From Klebsiella indica (lineage in GTDB: Bacteria; Pseudomonadota; Gammaproteobacteria; Enterobacterales; Enterobacteriaceae), in NCBI RefSeq assembly GCF_005860775.1, contig NZ_VCHQ01000025.1, positions 17,379-81,378 of the forward strand: 64,000 nt of DNA, read 5' to 3'. The notes under the pieces are model-generated. The model had not been told where the DNA came from. It ran no database searches and saw nothing but the letters and a program-made list of their open reading frames with translations. The position numbers and the translations under genes are program-made. Of the stretch, positions 30,940-39,901 are shown piece after piece. Position 1 is the first letter of the stretch; each line of letters starts with the position of its first letter.

Positions 30940-31932
30940 ATGTTTTTGCAGCAAAAGGACTGGGAAACACGAGAAAACGCGTTTGCGGCCTTTACTATGG
31001 GGCCGTTGACCGATTTCTGGCATCAGCGGGAAGAGGCGGAATTTACGGGAGTGGATAATGTCCCGGTACGCTTTGTTCGTTTCTGCGCTCAACATCATGA
31101 CCGGGTTGTTGTTATCTGCCCGGGTCGCATTGAAAGTTATGTGAAGTATGCCGAACTGGCTTACGATCTCTTCCTCAGCGGCTTTGATGTGATGATTATC
31201 GATCATCGTGGTCAGGGGCGTTCCGGACGGATGCTTTCCGATACCCATCGCGGGCACGTTGTTAATTTCAGTGATTATGTTGAGGATCTTGCCGCCTTCT
31301 GGCAGCAGGAAGTGGTTCCCGGACGTTGGCGGAAACGTTTTATACTGGCCCATTCAATGGGCGGAGCTATCGCGACGTTATTTTTACAGCGTTACCGGCA
31401 GCATTGTGATGCGATGGCGCTCTGCGCGCCGATGTTCGGCATTGTCATACGTTTACCTGAATGGATGGTGCGCCATATTCTGGATTGGGCTGAGGGCCAT
31501 CAGCGCATTCGTGAAGAATACGCCATCGGAACCGGTCGCTGGCGGGCGTTGCCTTTTGCGGTCAATGTATTGACGCATAGCCGTCAACGCTATCGCCGCA
31601 ACCTGCGTTTTTATGCCGATGAACCACAGTTGCGGGTCGGCGGGCCGACGTTTCACTGGGTGCGTGAGGGGATTCTCGCTGGCGAAGAGGTACTGGCCGG
31701 TGCGGAAAAAGACGTCACGCCCACGCTGTTGCTCCAGGCGGAGGACGATCGGGTGGTCGATAATCGAATGCACGATCGTTACTGTGCACTCCGCACCGCT
31801 GGCGGTCACCCTTGTGAAGGAAATAAACCATTTGTCATACACGGGGCATACCATGAGATCCTTTTTGAAAAGGACGCCATGCGCTCAGTCGCGCTGAATG
31901 CTATCGTCGATTTTTTTGGTCGACATCATTAA
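30940..31932 (+). CDS. pldB: Lysophospholipase L2
   Basis: 330 aa alpha/beta hydrolase acting on lysophospholipids at the inner membrane. The oxyanion/lid region is VVICPGRIES; the nucleophile elbow is LAHSMGGA; late Asp and His are in LQAEDDRVVD and GAYHEI. About 10 residues shorter at the C-terminus than E. coli PldB. Co-directional with yigL; in Salmonella the sRNA SgrS stabilises the processed pldB-yigL transcript by pairing inside pldB. Confidence 0.94.
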   Translation: MFLQQKDWETRENAFAAFTMGPLTDFWHQREEAEFTGVDNVPVRFVRFCAQHHDRVVVICPGRIESYVKYAELAYDLFLSGFDVMIIDHRGQGRSGRMLSDTHRGHVVNFSDYVEDLAAFWQQEVVPGRWRKRFILAHSMGGAIATLFLQRYRQHCDAMALCAPMFGIVIRLPEWMVRHILDWAEGHQRIREEYAIGTGRWRALPFAVNVLTHSRQRYRRNLRFYADEPQLRVGGPTFHWVREGILAGEEVLAGAEKDVTPTLLLQAEDDRVVDNRMHDRYCALRTAGGHPCEGNKPFVIHGAYHEILFEKDAMRSVALNAIVDFFGRHH

Positions 31933-31975
31933 TCCGGCGAAACGCTAGTCGCCCTGCTTAGAGGTTAAAATTTTT

Positions 31976-32776
31976 ATGTACCAGGTTGTTGCGTCTGACT
32001 TAGATGGCACGCTGCTTTCCCCCGATCACCGCTTAACGCCCTACGCCAAAGAGACGCTAAAGCTGCTTACCGCCCGCGGCATCAACTTTGTGTTTGCGAC
32101 TGGCCGTCATTACATCGATGTCGGGCAAATTCGCGATAATCTCGGCATTAAATCCTACATGATCACCTCTAACGGCGCGCGTGTGCACGATAGCGAAGGG
32201 AAGCAGATATTTGCCCACAACCTTGACCGCGATATCGCCACCGATCTGTTTGAGATGATGCGTAGCGATCCGGCGATTGTGACCAACGTGTATCGTGATG
32301 ATGAGTGGTATATGAACCGCCATCGTCCGGAAGAGATGCGTTTCTTCAAAGAAGCGGTGTTCAGTTATAAGCTATATGCGCCGGGCGAGCTGGACCCTGA
32401 AGGGATCAGTAAGGTCTTTTTTACCTGCGACAAGCACGAGCATTTGTTGCCGCTGGAGCAGGCGATCAACGCCCGCTGGGGCGATCGCGTCAACGTCAGT
32501 TTTTCTACCGTAACCTGCCTTGAAGTGATGGCGGGCGGGGTGTCGAAGGGGCATGCGCTGGAAGCGGTGGCGAAAATGCTCGGTTATAGCCTCAAAGAGT
32601 GCATCGCCTTCGGCGACGGCATGAACGATGCGGAAATGCTGTCGATGGCGGGTAAAGGCTGCATCATGGCTGACGCCCACCAGCGTCTGAAAGATCTGCA
32701 CCCTGAACTGGAGGTGATTGGCAGTAACGCCGATGACGCCGTCCCTCACTATTTGCGTAAACTGTATCTCGACTAA
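31976..32776 (+). CDS. yigL: Sugar/pyridoxal phosphatase YigL
   Basis: 266 aa HAD hydrolase of the Cof (IIB) type. Motif I is ASDLDGTLLS (D8, D10), motif II ATGRH, motif III Lys near GVSKGHALE, motif IV FGDGMNDAEML. It dephosphorylates sugar phosphates and PLP; in SgrS-mediated stress it clears phosphosugar. It follows pldB by 43 bp in an operon. Confidence 0.94.
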   Translation: MYQVVASDLDGTLLSPDHRLTPYAKETLKLLTARGINFVFATGRHYIDVGQIRDNLGIKSYMITSNGARVHDSEGKQIFAHNLDRDIATDLFEMMRSDPAIVTNVYRDDEWYMNRHRPEEMRFFKEAVFSYKLYAPGELDPEGISKVFFTCDKHEHLLPLEQAINARWGDRVNVSFSTVTCLEVMAGGVSKGHALEAVAKMLGYSLKECIAFGDGMNDAEMLSMAGKGCIMADAHQRLKDLHPELEVIGSNADDAVPHYLRKLYLD

Positions 32777-32864
32777 AAAAGATTGACGATTGCTCGGTAA
32801 GTGAACAGTTGTCAACCGTTCACTCCGCTACAATGAATGTTCTTTACTCTACGAGACATTTATT

Positions 32865-33764
32865 GTGGCGCTACTGATTATCACCACTATCCTGTGGGCT
32901 TTCTCTTTTAGCCTGTATGGCGAATACCTGGCTGGCCATGTCGATAGCTATTTTGCGGTGCTGGCGCGGGTTGGCCTGGCCGCTCTGGTGTTTTTGCCTT
33001 TCCTGCGCACCCGTGGGCAGAGCCTGGCAACCATCGGCCTGTATATGCTGGTGGGCGCGATGCAGCTCGGCATCATGTATATGCTGAGTTTCCAGGCCTA
33101 TCTTTACCTGACGGTTTCTGAACTTCTGCTGTTTACCGTCCTGACACCGCTCTACATCACGCTGATTTACGATCTCATGAGCCGACGTCGTCTGCGCTGG
33201 GGCTATGCCTGTAGCGCGTTACTGGCGGTTATCGGCGCCGGAATTATCCGTTATGACCAGGTGACCAACCATTTCTGGACCGGTTTGATACTGGTGCAAC
33301 TCTCCAACATCAGCTTCGCTATCGGGATGGTTGGCTATAAGCGGCTGATGGAAACGCGCCCTATGCCGCAGCATAACGCTTTTGCCTGGTTCTACGTCGG
33401 GGCGTTTCTGGTGGCGGCTATTGCCTGGTCTCTGCTGGGTAATACGCAGAAAATGCCGGAAACGTCGCTTCAGTGGGGAATTCTGGTATTTCTTGGCGTG
33501 GCGGCATCGGGAATTGGCTATTTTATGTGGAACTACGGCGCCACCCAGGTGGACGCCGGTACGCTCGGCATCATGAACAATATGCATGTGCCAGCCGGAC
33601 TGCTGGTGAACCTTGCCATCTGGCAAGAGCAACCCCGCTGGCCGAGCTTTATTATTGGGGCTCTGGTGATCCTTGCCTCGCTGTGGGTCCATCGCCGCTG
33701 GGTCGCTCCGCACTCCGCACAAACGGCAGGTGGTCGCAAGCGTGGTTCCGTGCTGAGCGAATAA
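32865..33764 (+). CDS. bioP: Biotin transporter YigM/BioP (GTG start)
   Basis: 299 aa carboxylate/amino acid/amine transporter of the EamA type with ten helices. YigM of E. coli is the high-affinity biotin importer. GTG at 32865 gives [15 protein letters not shown], identical to the E. coli start. Its last 113 bp overlap the 3' end of metR on the other strand. Confidence 0.93.
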   Translation: MALLIITTILWAFSFSLYGEYLAGHVDSYFAVLARVGLAALVFLPFLRTRGQSLATIGLYMLVGAMQLGIMYMLSFQAYLYLTVSELLLFTVLTPLYITLIYDLMSRRRLRWGYACSALLAVIGAGIIRYDQVTNHFWTGLILVQLSNISFAIGMVGYKRLMETRPMPQHNAFAWFYVGAFLVAAIAWSLLGNTQKMPETSLQWGILVFLGVAASGIGYFMWNYGATQVDAGTLGIMNNMHVPAGLLVNLAIWQEQPRWPSFIIGALVILASLWVHRRWVAPHSAQTAGGRKRGSVLSE

Positions 33765-34605
33765 ACGCCTCAGTGACCGGCTGGCGCTGCTCGCCATCGC
33801 GAACCGCGGCGTACAGTCGACTCCACAATCCTTCGCCCAGGGTTTTGGTTACCACCAGACCCTGGCGTTCAAAACTCTCCACTACCCAGTGCGGCAGGGC
33901 GGCAATCCCCATCCGTGCGGCAACCATTTGAATTAACAGCAGCGTATTATCGACGCTCTTTAACTGCGGGCTGATCCCGGCAGGTTGCAGGAAGTGACGC
34001 CAGATATCCAGGCGCCCGCGCTGCACCGGATAAATCAGCAGTATCTCCGTTGCTAAATCTTCAGGCGCGATGCGCGTTCTGGTTGCCAGCGGGTGATCCG
34101 GCGCCATCACCAGGCGCACTTCGTAATCAAACATCGGCGAATAGTGCAGACCGCTGCGCGGCAGGATATCGGATGTCATCACCAGATCCAGCTCGCCCTG
34201 CTGCAGACCGGGCTGCGGGTCGAAGGTGACGCCGGACTGGAAATCCACTTCCACATGCGACCAGCGGGCACGGAAATTCTCCAGCGCGGGGGTGAGCCAC
34301 TGAATGCAGCTATGGCATTCAATGGCGATACGCAGACGGGTTTGCTGCGGTTCATTGCAATCCTGCAGGGCGCGACTGATTTGTGGCAGCACCTGATTTG
34401 CCAGCTGCAGCAGAATCTCGCCTTGCGGCGTAAAACGCAGCGGCTGGCTTTTACGCACAAAAAGACGAAAGCCAAGGCGCTGTTCCAGATCGCTGAACTG
34501 GTGGGACAAGGCGGATTGGGTCTGATGTAGGGCCATTGCGGCACCTGCCAAAGAACCGCTGTTCCGCAACGCCTGGAGCGTTTTCAGGTGTTTAATCTCG
34601 ATCAT
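33652..34605 (-). CDS. metR: LysR-type regulator MetR
   Basis: 317 aa, usual length. N-terminal winged helix-turn-helix ([36 protein letters not shown] region), then the homocysteine-binding periplasmic-protein-like domain. It activates metE and metH with homocysteine as cofactor. Divergent from metE. The 3' end runs 113 bp into bioP; the same overlap exists in E. coli. The MetR consensus covers its own start codon. Confidence 0.96.
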   Translation of the reverse strand: MIEIKHLKTLQALRNSGSLAGAAMALHQTQSALSHQFSDLEQRLGFRLFVRKSQPLRFTPQGEILLQLANQVLPQISRALQDCNEPQQTRLRIAIECHSCIQWLTPALENFRARWSHVEVDFQSGVTFDPQPGLQQGELDLVMTSDILPRSGLHYSPMFDYEVRLVMAPDHPLATRTRIAPEDLATEILLIYPVQRGRLDIWRHFLQPAGISPQLKSVDNTLLLIQMVAARMGIAALPHWVVESFERQGLVVTKTLGEGLWSRLYAAVRDGEQRQPVTEAFIRSARNHACDHLPFVRSAERPSGDGPTARQGSPEPQ

Positions 34606-34617
34606 GAAAGTCCTTCA
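34605..34617. promoter_or_regulatory. MetR binding site
   Basis: TGAA-AGTCC-TTCA, a perfect TGAA-N5-TTCA dyad, overlapping the first bases of metR. In E. coli and Salmonella such sites in the metR-metE interval mediate metE activation and metR repression. Confidence 0.75.
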
Positions 34618-34678
34618 CTTCGGCATGAATAATTTGCGCTTGAGGAATATACAGTAACCGCCAATTATGGATGTGTAA

Positions 34679-34694
34679 ACATCTGGACGTCTAA
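34679..34694. promoter_or_regulatory. Tandem MetJ met boxes
   Basis: ACATCTGG followed by ACGTCTAA, two adjacent 8-bp copies resembling the AGACGTCT met box. MetJ with S-adenosylmethionine would repress metR and metE here. The same ACATCTGGACGTCTA text is found at the E. coli locus as I recall it. Confidence 0.75.
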
Positions 34695-34821
34695 AAAATC
34701 CGTCGTCTTTTAAATTAATCGTGCGTTGGCTACGTTTCCTCATCCCGGTCACTTACTTATGTAAGCTCCCGGGGATAAGCAAACTTGCCGCCTTCTCTGA
34801 ATTTAAAATCCTTAGGATTTG
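34695..34821. repeat. Degenerate ERIC element in the metE leader
   Basis: 127 bp that align end to end with the intact ERIC at 55556-55682. Shared landmarks are CCGTC near the left end, GTGCGTTGGC at offset 26, the central CTTACTTATGTAAGCTCCC / GGGGAT palindrome, and GCCGCCTT before the right end. Terminal TATACCC/GGGTATA have decayed. It begins directly after the second met box and ends 20 bp before the metE ATG. Confidence 0.85.
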
Positions 34822-34841
34822 CACATTATGAGGTTATAAAA

Positions 34842-37103
34842 ATGACAATTATTAATCATACCCTCGGTTTCCCTCGCGTTGGTCTGCGTCGTGAGCTGAA
34901 AAAAGCGCAAGAGAGCTACTGGTCGGGGAACATCAGCCGCGAAGAGCTGCTGGCTGTTGGCCGTGAACTGCGCGCCCGCCACTGGGAACAGCAGAAGCAG
35001 GCGGGCATTGACCTGCTGCCGGTGGGCGATTTCGCCTGGTACGACCATGTTCTGACCACCAGCCTGTGGCTTGGCAATGTGCCGGCTCGTCATCAGAACA
35101 AAGACGGTTCCGTTGATATCGATACCCTGTTCCGCATTGGCCGTGGCCGCGCGCCGACTGGTGAACCGGCTGCGGCGGCGGAAATGACCAAATGGTTTAA
35201 CACTAACTATCACTACATGGTGCCGGAGTTCGTCAAGGGGCAGCAATTCAAACTGGCCTGGACCCAACTACTGGATGAAGTGGACGAGGCGCTGGCGCTC
35301 GGCCATAAGGTGAAACCGGTTCTGCTGGGTCCGGTGACGTATCTGTGGCTGGGTAAAGTCAAAGGCGAACAGTTCGATCGCCTGAGCCTGCTGAACGATA
35401 TCCTTCCGGTCTACCAGCAGGTGCTGTCTGAGCTGGCGAAACGCGGCATTGAGTGGGTACAGATCGATGAACCGGCGCTGGTGCTGGAACTGCCGCAGGC
35501 GTGGCTGGACGCCTTTAAACCGGCTTACGAAGCGCTTAGCGGCCAGGTTAAGCTACTGCTGACCACCTACTTTGAAGGCATTACCGACAATCTCGACACC
35601 ATCGCCGCACTGCCGGTACAGGGGCTGCACGTGGATCTGGTACACGGCAAAGATGATGTCGCAGAACTGCATAAACGTCTGCCTGCTGACTGGCTGCTCT
35701 CTGCGGGCCTGATTAACGGCCGCAACGTCTGGCGCGCCGATCTCACCGAGAAATATGCGCAAATTAAAGATATCGTCGGCAAACGTGAACTGTGGGTGGC
35801 CTCTTCCTGTTCGCTGCTGCACAGCCCGATCGACCTGAGCGTGGAAACGCGCCTTGATGCGGAAGTGAAGAGCTGGTTTGCCTTCGCCCTGCAAAAATGC
35901 GTCGAGCTGGCGCTGCTGCGGGATGCCCTGAACAGTGGCGATACGACTGCAATCGCCGAATGGAGCGCGCCGATCCAGGCTCGTCGCCATTCAACCCGCG
36001 TGCATAATCCTGCGGTAGAAAAACGGCTGGCGGCGATCTCCGCTCAGGACAGCCAGCGAGCGAATGGCTATGAAGTCCGCGCTGCCGCGCAACGGGCGCG
36101 CTTTAAGCTTCCGGCCTGGCCGACCACCACCATCGGTTCTTTCCCGCAGACCACCGAGATCCGCAGCCTGCGTCTGGACTTCAAAAAGGGCAATCTTGAC
36201 GCGAACCGCTACCGTACCGGCATTGCTGAGCATATCAAGCAGGCGATTATTGAGCAGGAGCGCCTGGGCCTGGATGTACTGGTGCACGGTGAAGCCGAGC
36301 GTAACGATATGGTGGAATACTTTGGTGAACACCTGGATGGTTTTATTTTCACCCAGAATGGCTGGGTGCAGAGCTACGGTTCCCGCTGCGTAAAACCTCC
36401 GGTAGTAATTGGCGACATCAGCCGTCCGGAGGCGATTACCGTTGAGTGGGCGAAATATGCCCAGTCGCTGACCGACAAGCCGGTAAAAGGCATGTTGACC
36501 GGTCCGGTAACGATTCTCTGCTGGTCTTTCCCGCGTGAAGACGTGACTCGCGAAACCATTGCTAAGCAGATCGCGCTGGCGCTGCGTGACGAAGTGGCGG
36601 ACCTGGAAGCGGCCGGCATCGGTATCATCCAGATTGACGAACCGGCGCTGCGTGAAGGGCTGCCGCTGAAGCGCAGCGACTGGGATGCCTATCTGGCGTG
36701 GGGCGTGGAGGCTTTCCGTATCAATGCCGCCGTAGCGCGGGATGAGACGCAGATCCACACTCATATGTGTTATTGCGAGTTTAACGACATCATGGATTCC
36801 ATCGCCGCGCTGGATGCGGATGTCATCACCATCGAAACCTCGCGTTCTGACATGGAACTGCTGGAGTCGTTTGAAGCGTTCGACTACCCGAACGAAATCG
36901 GGCCGGGGGTTTATGATATTCACTCGCCGAACGTGCCGAGCGTGGAATGGATTGAAGCGCTGCTGAAGAAAGCCGCGCAGCGAATCCCGGCAGAGCGCCT
37001 GTGGGTGAACCCGGACTGCGGCCTGAAAACCCGCGGCTGGCCGGAAACCCGCGCCGCGTTAGCGAACATGGTTAAAGCCGCGCAGAATCTGCGCCAGGCG
37101 TAA
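34842..37103 (+). CDS. metE: Cobalamin-independent methionine synthase
   Basis: 753 aa, equal to E. coli. It transfers the methyl group of 5-methyltetrahydropteroyl-triglutamate to homocysteine. The N- and C-terminal barrels are complete; zinc ligands are His and Cys in [11 protein letters not shown] and Cys in [14 protein letters not shown] at 34842 follows GAGG; an in-frame start at 34785 lies inside the ERIC element and is not used. Activated by MetR with homocysteine and repressed by MetJ through the upstream sites. Confidence 0.98.
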   Translation: MTIINHTLGFPRVGLRRELKKAQESYWSGNISREELLAVGRELRARHWEQQKQAGIDLLPVGDFAWYDHVLTTSLWLGNVPARHQNKDGSVDIDTLFRIGRGRAPTGEPAAAAEMTKWFNTNYHYMVPEFVKGQQFKLAWTQLLDEVDEALALGHKVKPVLLGPVTYLWLGKVKGEQFDRLSLLNDILPVYQQVLSELAKRGIEWVQIDEPALVLELPQAWLDAFKPAYEALSGQVKLLLTTYFEGITDNLDTIAALPVQGLHVDLVHGKDDVAELHKRLPADWLLSAGLINGRNVWRADLTEKYAQIKDIVGKRELWVASSCSLLHSPIDLSVETRLDAEVKSWFAFALQKCVELALLRDALNSGDTTAIAEWSAPIQARRHSTRVHNPAVEKRLAAISAQDSQRANGYEVRAAAQRARFKLPAWPTTTIGSFPQTTEIRSLRLDFKKGNLDANRYRTGIAEHIKQAIIEQERLGLDVLVHGEAERNDMVEYFGEHLDGFIFTQNGWVQSYGSRCVKPPVVIGDISRPEAITVEWAKYAQSLTDKPVKGMLTGPVTILCWSFPREDVTRETIAKQIALALRDEVADLEAAGIGIIQIDEPALREGLPLKRSDWDAYLAWGVEAFRINAAVARDETQIHTHMCYCEFNDIMDSIAALDADVITIETSRSDMELLESFEAFDYPNEIGPGVYDIHSPNVPSVEWIEALLKKAAQRIPAERLWVNPDCGLKTRGWPETRAALANMVKAAQNLRQA

Positions 37104-37300
37104 CTAAGCGGCATCCGGGTACGCCCGTCCTCAAGGCGTTGACCACAGATGCTCGCTACCCCGATCTGACGCAAACGCTTCCCCGGAAGCATTCCATCAC
37201 TCCGTAACCGGGGTAATGGCAGGTCGTCAACGTCGTTTGCTCAGAGGTAAGCGCTTTGACTACAGTTAAGCATCTGCTGCTAACTGTCCGGAGGTGAATG

Positions 37301-37990
37301 ATGCGTGAACTCGACGAGCAAGAAGGGGATTTGCGGTTTGCCATTAACCTGGGTAACCCGGTTCTGGCGACAGTGTTACCGGATGGTTCTCCGGGCGGGA
37401 TAACCGTTGAACTGGCGAAAATGCTGGCGGCAGAGTGCCAGCGCGAAGCGCGGTTTATTACCTGGCCGACGGCCGGACAGGTGGTCGATGTGGCGTTGAA
37501 AGGGGAGTGGGATATCGCCTTTCTCGCCATCGATCCGGCCCGGGAGGACAGGCTTTGCTTTACACCTCCCTACGTCACGATTGAAAGCTCATTAATCGTT
37601 AAAAACGGCAGTACGATACAGTCGGTACAGGAGAGGGATCGCGAAGGCGTGGTGATTAACGTCGGCAAAGGCGCGGCCTATGCGCTGTATCTGAGCCGCA
37701 CATTAAAACATGCGACGTTGCACCAGTACGCCACGTCCCAGGATGCTATCCGCGCATTTATTGCTGGCGAAGGCGATATGGCGGCCGGTATTCGCCAGCC
37801 GCTGGAAAGCGCCGTGCGAGACCATCCCCAGTTTCGCATTTTGCCCGACAATTTCAGTCAGATACGTCAGGCCATTTGCGTGCCGCGCAACGCTCCGCAG
37901 CACTATGAGTGGGTGTGCCGCTGTCTTTCTTTATGGATAGCGGACGGGACTATTGCCGGAATGGTGAGCCGCCATATCGGCAATCGCTAA
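37301..37990 (+). CDS. Orphan solute-binding-domain protein without signal peptide
   Basis: 229 aa (230 if the ATG at 37298 is used; the GGAGGTGA ribosome site favours 37301). The fold looks like the amino-acid-type periplasmic binding protein (SBP_bac_3): LRFAINLGNPVLATVLPDG, GGITVELAKMLA, WDIAFLAIDPAREDRLCFTPPYV and GKGAAYALYLSR match the order of family motifs. It has no signal peptide and no permease or ATPase gene nearby, so it should be cytoplasmic. It might sense or buffer an amino acid, or be a prephenate/arogenate-dehydratase-like enzyme of the same fold. I do not know a function. The 194-bp gap after metE shows no clear terminator. Confidence 0.82.
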   Translation: MRELDEQEGDLRFAINLGNPVLATVLPDGSPGGITVELAKMLAAECQREARFITWPTAGQVVDVALKGEWDIAFLAIDPAREDRLCFTPPYVTIESSLIVKNGSTIQSVQERDREGVVINVGKGAAYALYLSRTLKHATLHQYATSQDAIRAFIAGEGDMAAGIRQPLESAVRDHPQFRILPDNFSQIRQAICVPRNAPQHYEWVCRCLSLWIADGTIAGMVSRHIGNR

Positions 37991-37993
37991 TCG

Positions 37994-38806
37994 TTAACTG
38001 CGCTTCCCGCTATATTGCGCGAACCATGCCAGCATTCGCTGCCAGCCCTCTTTCGCCGACTCTTCATGGTAGCTGGCGCGATAATCGGCGTTAAAGGCAT
38101 GACCTGCCTGCGGATACACGACGATTTCCGCCGTGGCATTGGCGGCCCGTAGCGCCTGACGCATGGTTTCTACCGTGTCCTGCGGGATGCTGTCATCTTT
38201 CGCGCCGTAGAGCCCTAACACCGGGGCGTTCAGATCAACGGCGATATCTACCGGATGCCTCGGCGAGTTAAGCGACTTCTCGCCAACCAGTTTACCGTAC
38301 CAGGCAACGGCGGCTTTGAGCTGCGGATTATGCGCGGCGTACAGCCAGGTGATGCGTCCGCCCCAGCAGAAGCCGGTAATGAGCAGGCGATGGGCGTCGC
38401 CACCGTTGCGGGAAGCCCAACTGGCGACGTGATCGAGGTCGGCCAGCACTTGAGAGTCCGGTACCTTTTGGACGAGTCCCTGGAATAGCGAAGGGATGTC
38501 GCTAAAATCATTGGGATCGCCCTGGCGGAAGTACAGCTCTGGCGCGATAGCCAGATATCCCTCCTTCGCCAGACGGCGGCAAATATCACGAATATGTTCG
38601 TGCACGCCGAAAATTTCCTGCACAACGATAACGACGGGCAGTGGGCCTTCGACCTTGTCCGGACGGGCATGGAATGCGGGCATGTTATCCCCCTGGGAAG
38701 GGATAGATGTCTCCCCGAAGACGATGTTCTCATCTGATGTGTGCACAGCGGTAGAGGCATGCGGCGTGGCTGCAGGCGCAAAGCCGGTTTGCTTGGTTGT
38801 CGTCAT
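37994..38806 (-). CDS. ysgA: Dienelactone hydrolase family protein YsgA
   Basis: 270 aa alpha/beta hydrolase. The catalytic triad of dienelactone hydrolases is visible: Cys in GFCWGGR, Asp in GAKDDSIP, His in AGHAFNADYR. The N-terminus (MTTTKQTGFAPAATPH) is Ala/Thr-rich but lacks a hydrophobic core, so a classical signal peptide is unlikely. Substrate is unknown. Convergent with the orphan binding protein (3-bp gap) and divergent from udp. Confidence 0.92.
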   Translation of the reverse strand: MTTTKQTGFAPAATPHASTAVHTSDENIVFGETSIPSQGDNMPAFHARPDKVEGPLPVVIVVQEIFGVHEHIRDICRRLAKEGYLAIAPELYFRQGDPNDFSDIPSLFQGLVQKVPDSQVLADLDHVASWASRNGGDAHRLLITGFCWGGRITWLYAAHNPQLKAAVAWYGKLVGEKSLNSPRHPVDIAVDLNAPVLGLYGAKDDSIPQDTVETMRQALRAANATAEIVVYPQAGHAFNADYRASYHEESAKEGWQRMLAWFAQYSGKRS

Positions 38807-38933
38807 GGCATTCTCCGTACCCTTAATGTATTAGCGCATCAATAACTATAGCTGCTCTGGACAGGACGTTAGCCAAACACAGTGCCCGAAACCGGCTATC
38901 TTTTGTTCAGGGTTCTGTGATTCAGTTTGTTAA

Positions 38934-38949
38934 TGTGATGTTTATCACT
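38934..38949. promoter_or_regulatory. Upstream CRP site of udp
   Basis: TGTGA-TGTTTA-TCACT, a strong CRP match (9 of 10 consensus positions), about 125 bp before udp. It matches the distal CRP site of the E. coli udp promoter. Confidence 0.85.
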
Positions 38950-38985
38950 ATTTTGTGGAAAATTATTGCAATGAGTTTAATTCAT

Positions 38986-39001
38986 AGTGATAAGGGTCAC
39001 A
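38986..39001. promoter_or_regulatory. Proximal CRP site of udp
   Basis: AGTGA-TAAGGG-TCACA, a CRP match centred 52 bp after the first. A -10 like TAAAGT follows at 39023-39028, so this is the activating site. CytR binds between the two CRP dimers in E. coli; TGCAATGAGTTTAATTCAT lies there, but the CytR half-sites are too degenerate to call. Confidence 0.82.
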
Positions 39002-39073
39002 AAAATGAACCAGTAGCTTCTGTAAAGTACCGTTTTGCTTCTGCTGATAATTCTACCCACAGAGGAGTTTTTT

Positions 39074-39835
39074 ATGTCCAGGTCTGATGTCTTTCATCTC
39101 GGGCTCACCAAAAATGATTTACAAGGGGCTACGCTGGCTATCGTCCCTGGCGATCCTGAGCGTGTGGAAAAGATCGCCGCGCTGATGGATAAGCCAGTTA
39201 AACTGGCATCTCATCGTGAATTCACCACCTGGCGGGCTGAGCTGGAGGGTAAAGCGGTGATTGTCTGCTCTACCGGTATCGGCGGCCCATCGACCTCTAT
39301 TGCCGTGGAAGAACTGGCTCAACTGGGCATCCGTACTTTTCTGCGTATCGGTACTACCGGCGCGATTCAGCCGCACATTAATGTCGGCGATGTGCTGGTG
39401 ACTACCGCTTCCGTTCGCCTGGACGGCGCCAGTCTGCACTTTGCGCCTATGGAGTTCCCGGCGGTGGCTGATTTTGAATGTACCACCGCGTTGGTTGAAG
39501 CGGCGAAATCCGTTGGTGCGACAACGCATATTGGCGTAACGGCTTCCTCTGATACCTTCTATCCGGGACAGGAACGTTACGATACCTTCTCTGGGCGCGT
39601 CGTGAGCCGTTTTAAAGGCTCAATGGAAGAGTGGCAGGCGATGGGCGTGATGAACTATGAAATGGAATCCGCCACCCTGCTGACCATGTGTGCCAGCCAG
39701 GGTCTGCGTGCCGGGATGGTTGCCGGAGTTATCGTAAACCGTACCCAGCAGGAAATTCCGAACGCAGAGACCATGCAGCAAACCGAAAGCGATGCGGTGA
39801 AAATCGTCGTGGAAGCGGCGCGCCGCCTGCTGTAG
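39074..39835 (+). CDS. udp: Uridine phosphorylase
   Basis: 253 aa, equal to E. coli. It splits uridine with phosphate to uracil and ribose-1-phosphate. Motifs: [13 protein letters not shown] (phosphate), [22 protein letters not shown], and [16 protein letters not shown] (ribose-binding Glu and Met). ATG at 39074 follows AGAGGAG; an in-frame ATG at 39035 is rejected. Regulated by CRP and CytR. Confidence 0.97.
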   Translation: MSRSDVFHLGLTKNDLQGATLAIVPGDPERVEKIAALMDKPVKLASHREFTTWRAELEGKAVIVCSTGIGGPSTSIAVEELAQLGIRTFLRIGTTGAIQPHINVGDVLVTTASVRLDGASLHFAPMEFPAVADFECTTALVEAAKSVGATTHIGVTASSDTFYPGQERYDTFSGRVVSRFKGSMEEWQAMGVMNYEMESATLLTMCASQGLRAGMVAGVIVNRTQQEIPNAETMQQTESDAVKIVVEAARRLL

Positions 39836-39872
39836 TAAAGGAGCTCTGGCGAGATTTATTGGGGCCATTTTT

Positions 39873-39897
39873 TATCCCGGGCGAAATGCCCGGGATA
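39873..39897. terminator. Strong hairpin after udp
   Basis: TATCCCGGGC / GCCCGGGATA, 10-bp stem with a GAAAT loop, between the convergent udp and tctA ends. The T-run lies before it on the plus strand, not after, so it is a poor intrinsic terminator for udp. It may act as an mRNA 3' end stabiliser or as the junction scar of the inserted cluster. Confidence 0.55.
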
Positions 39898-39901
39898 TCC
39901 A

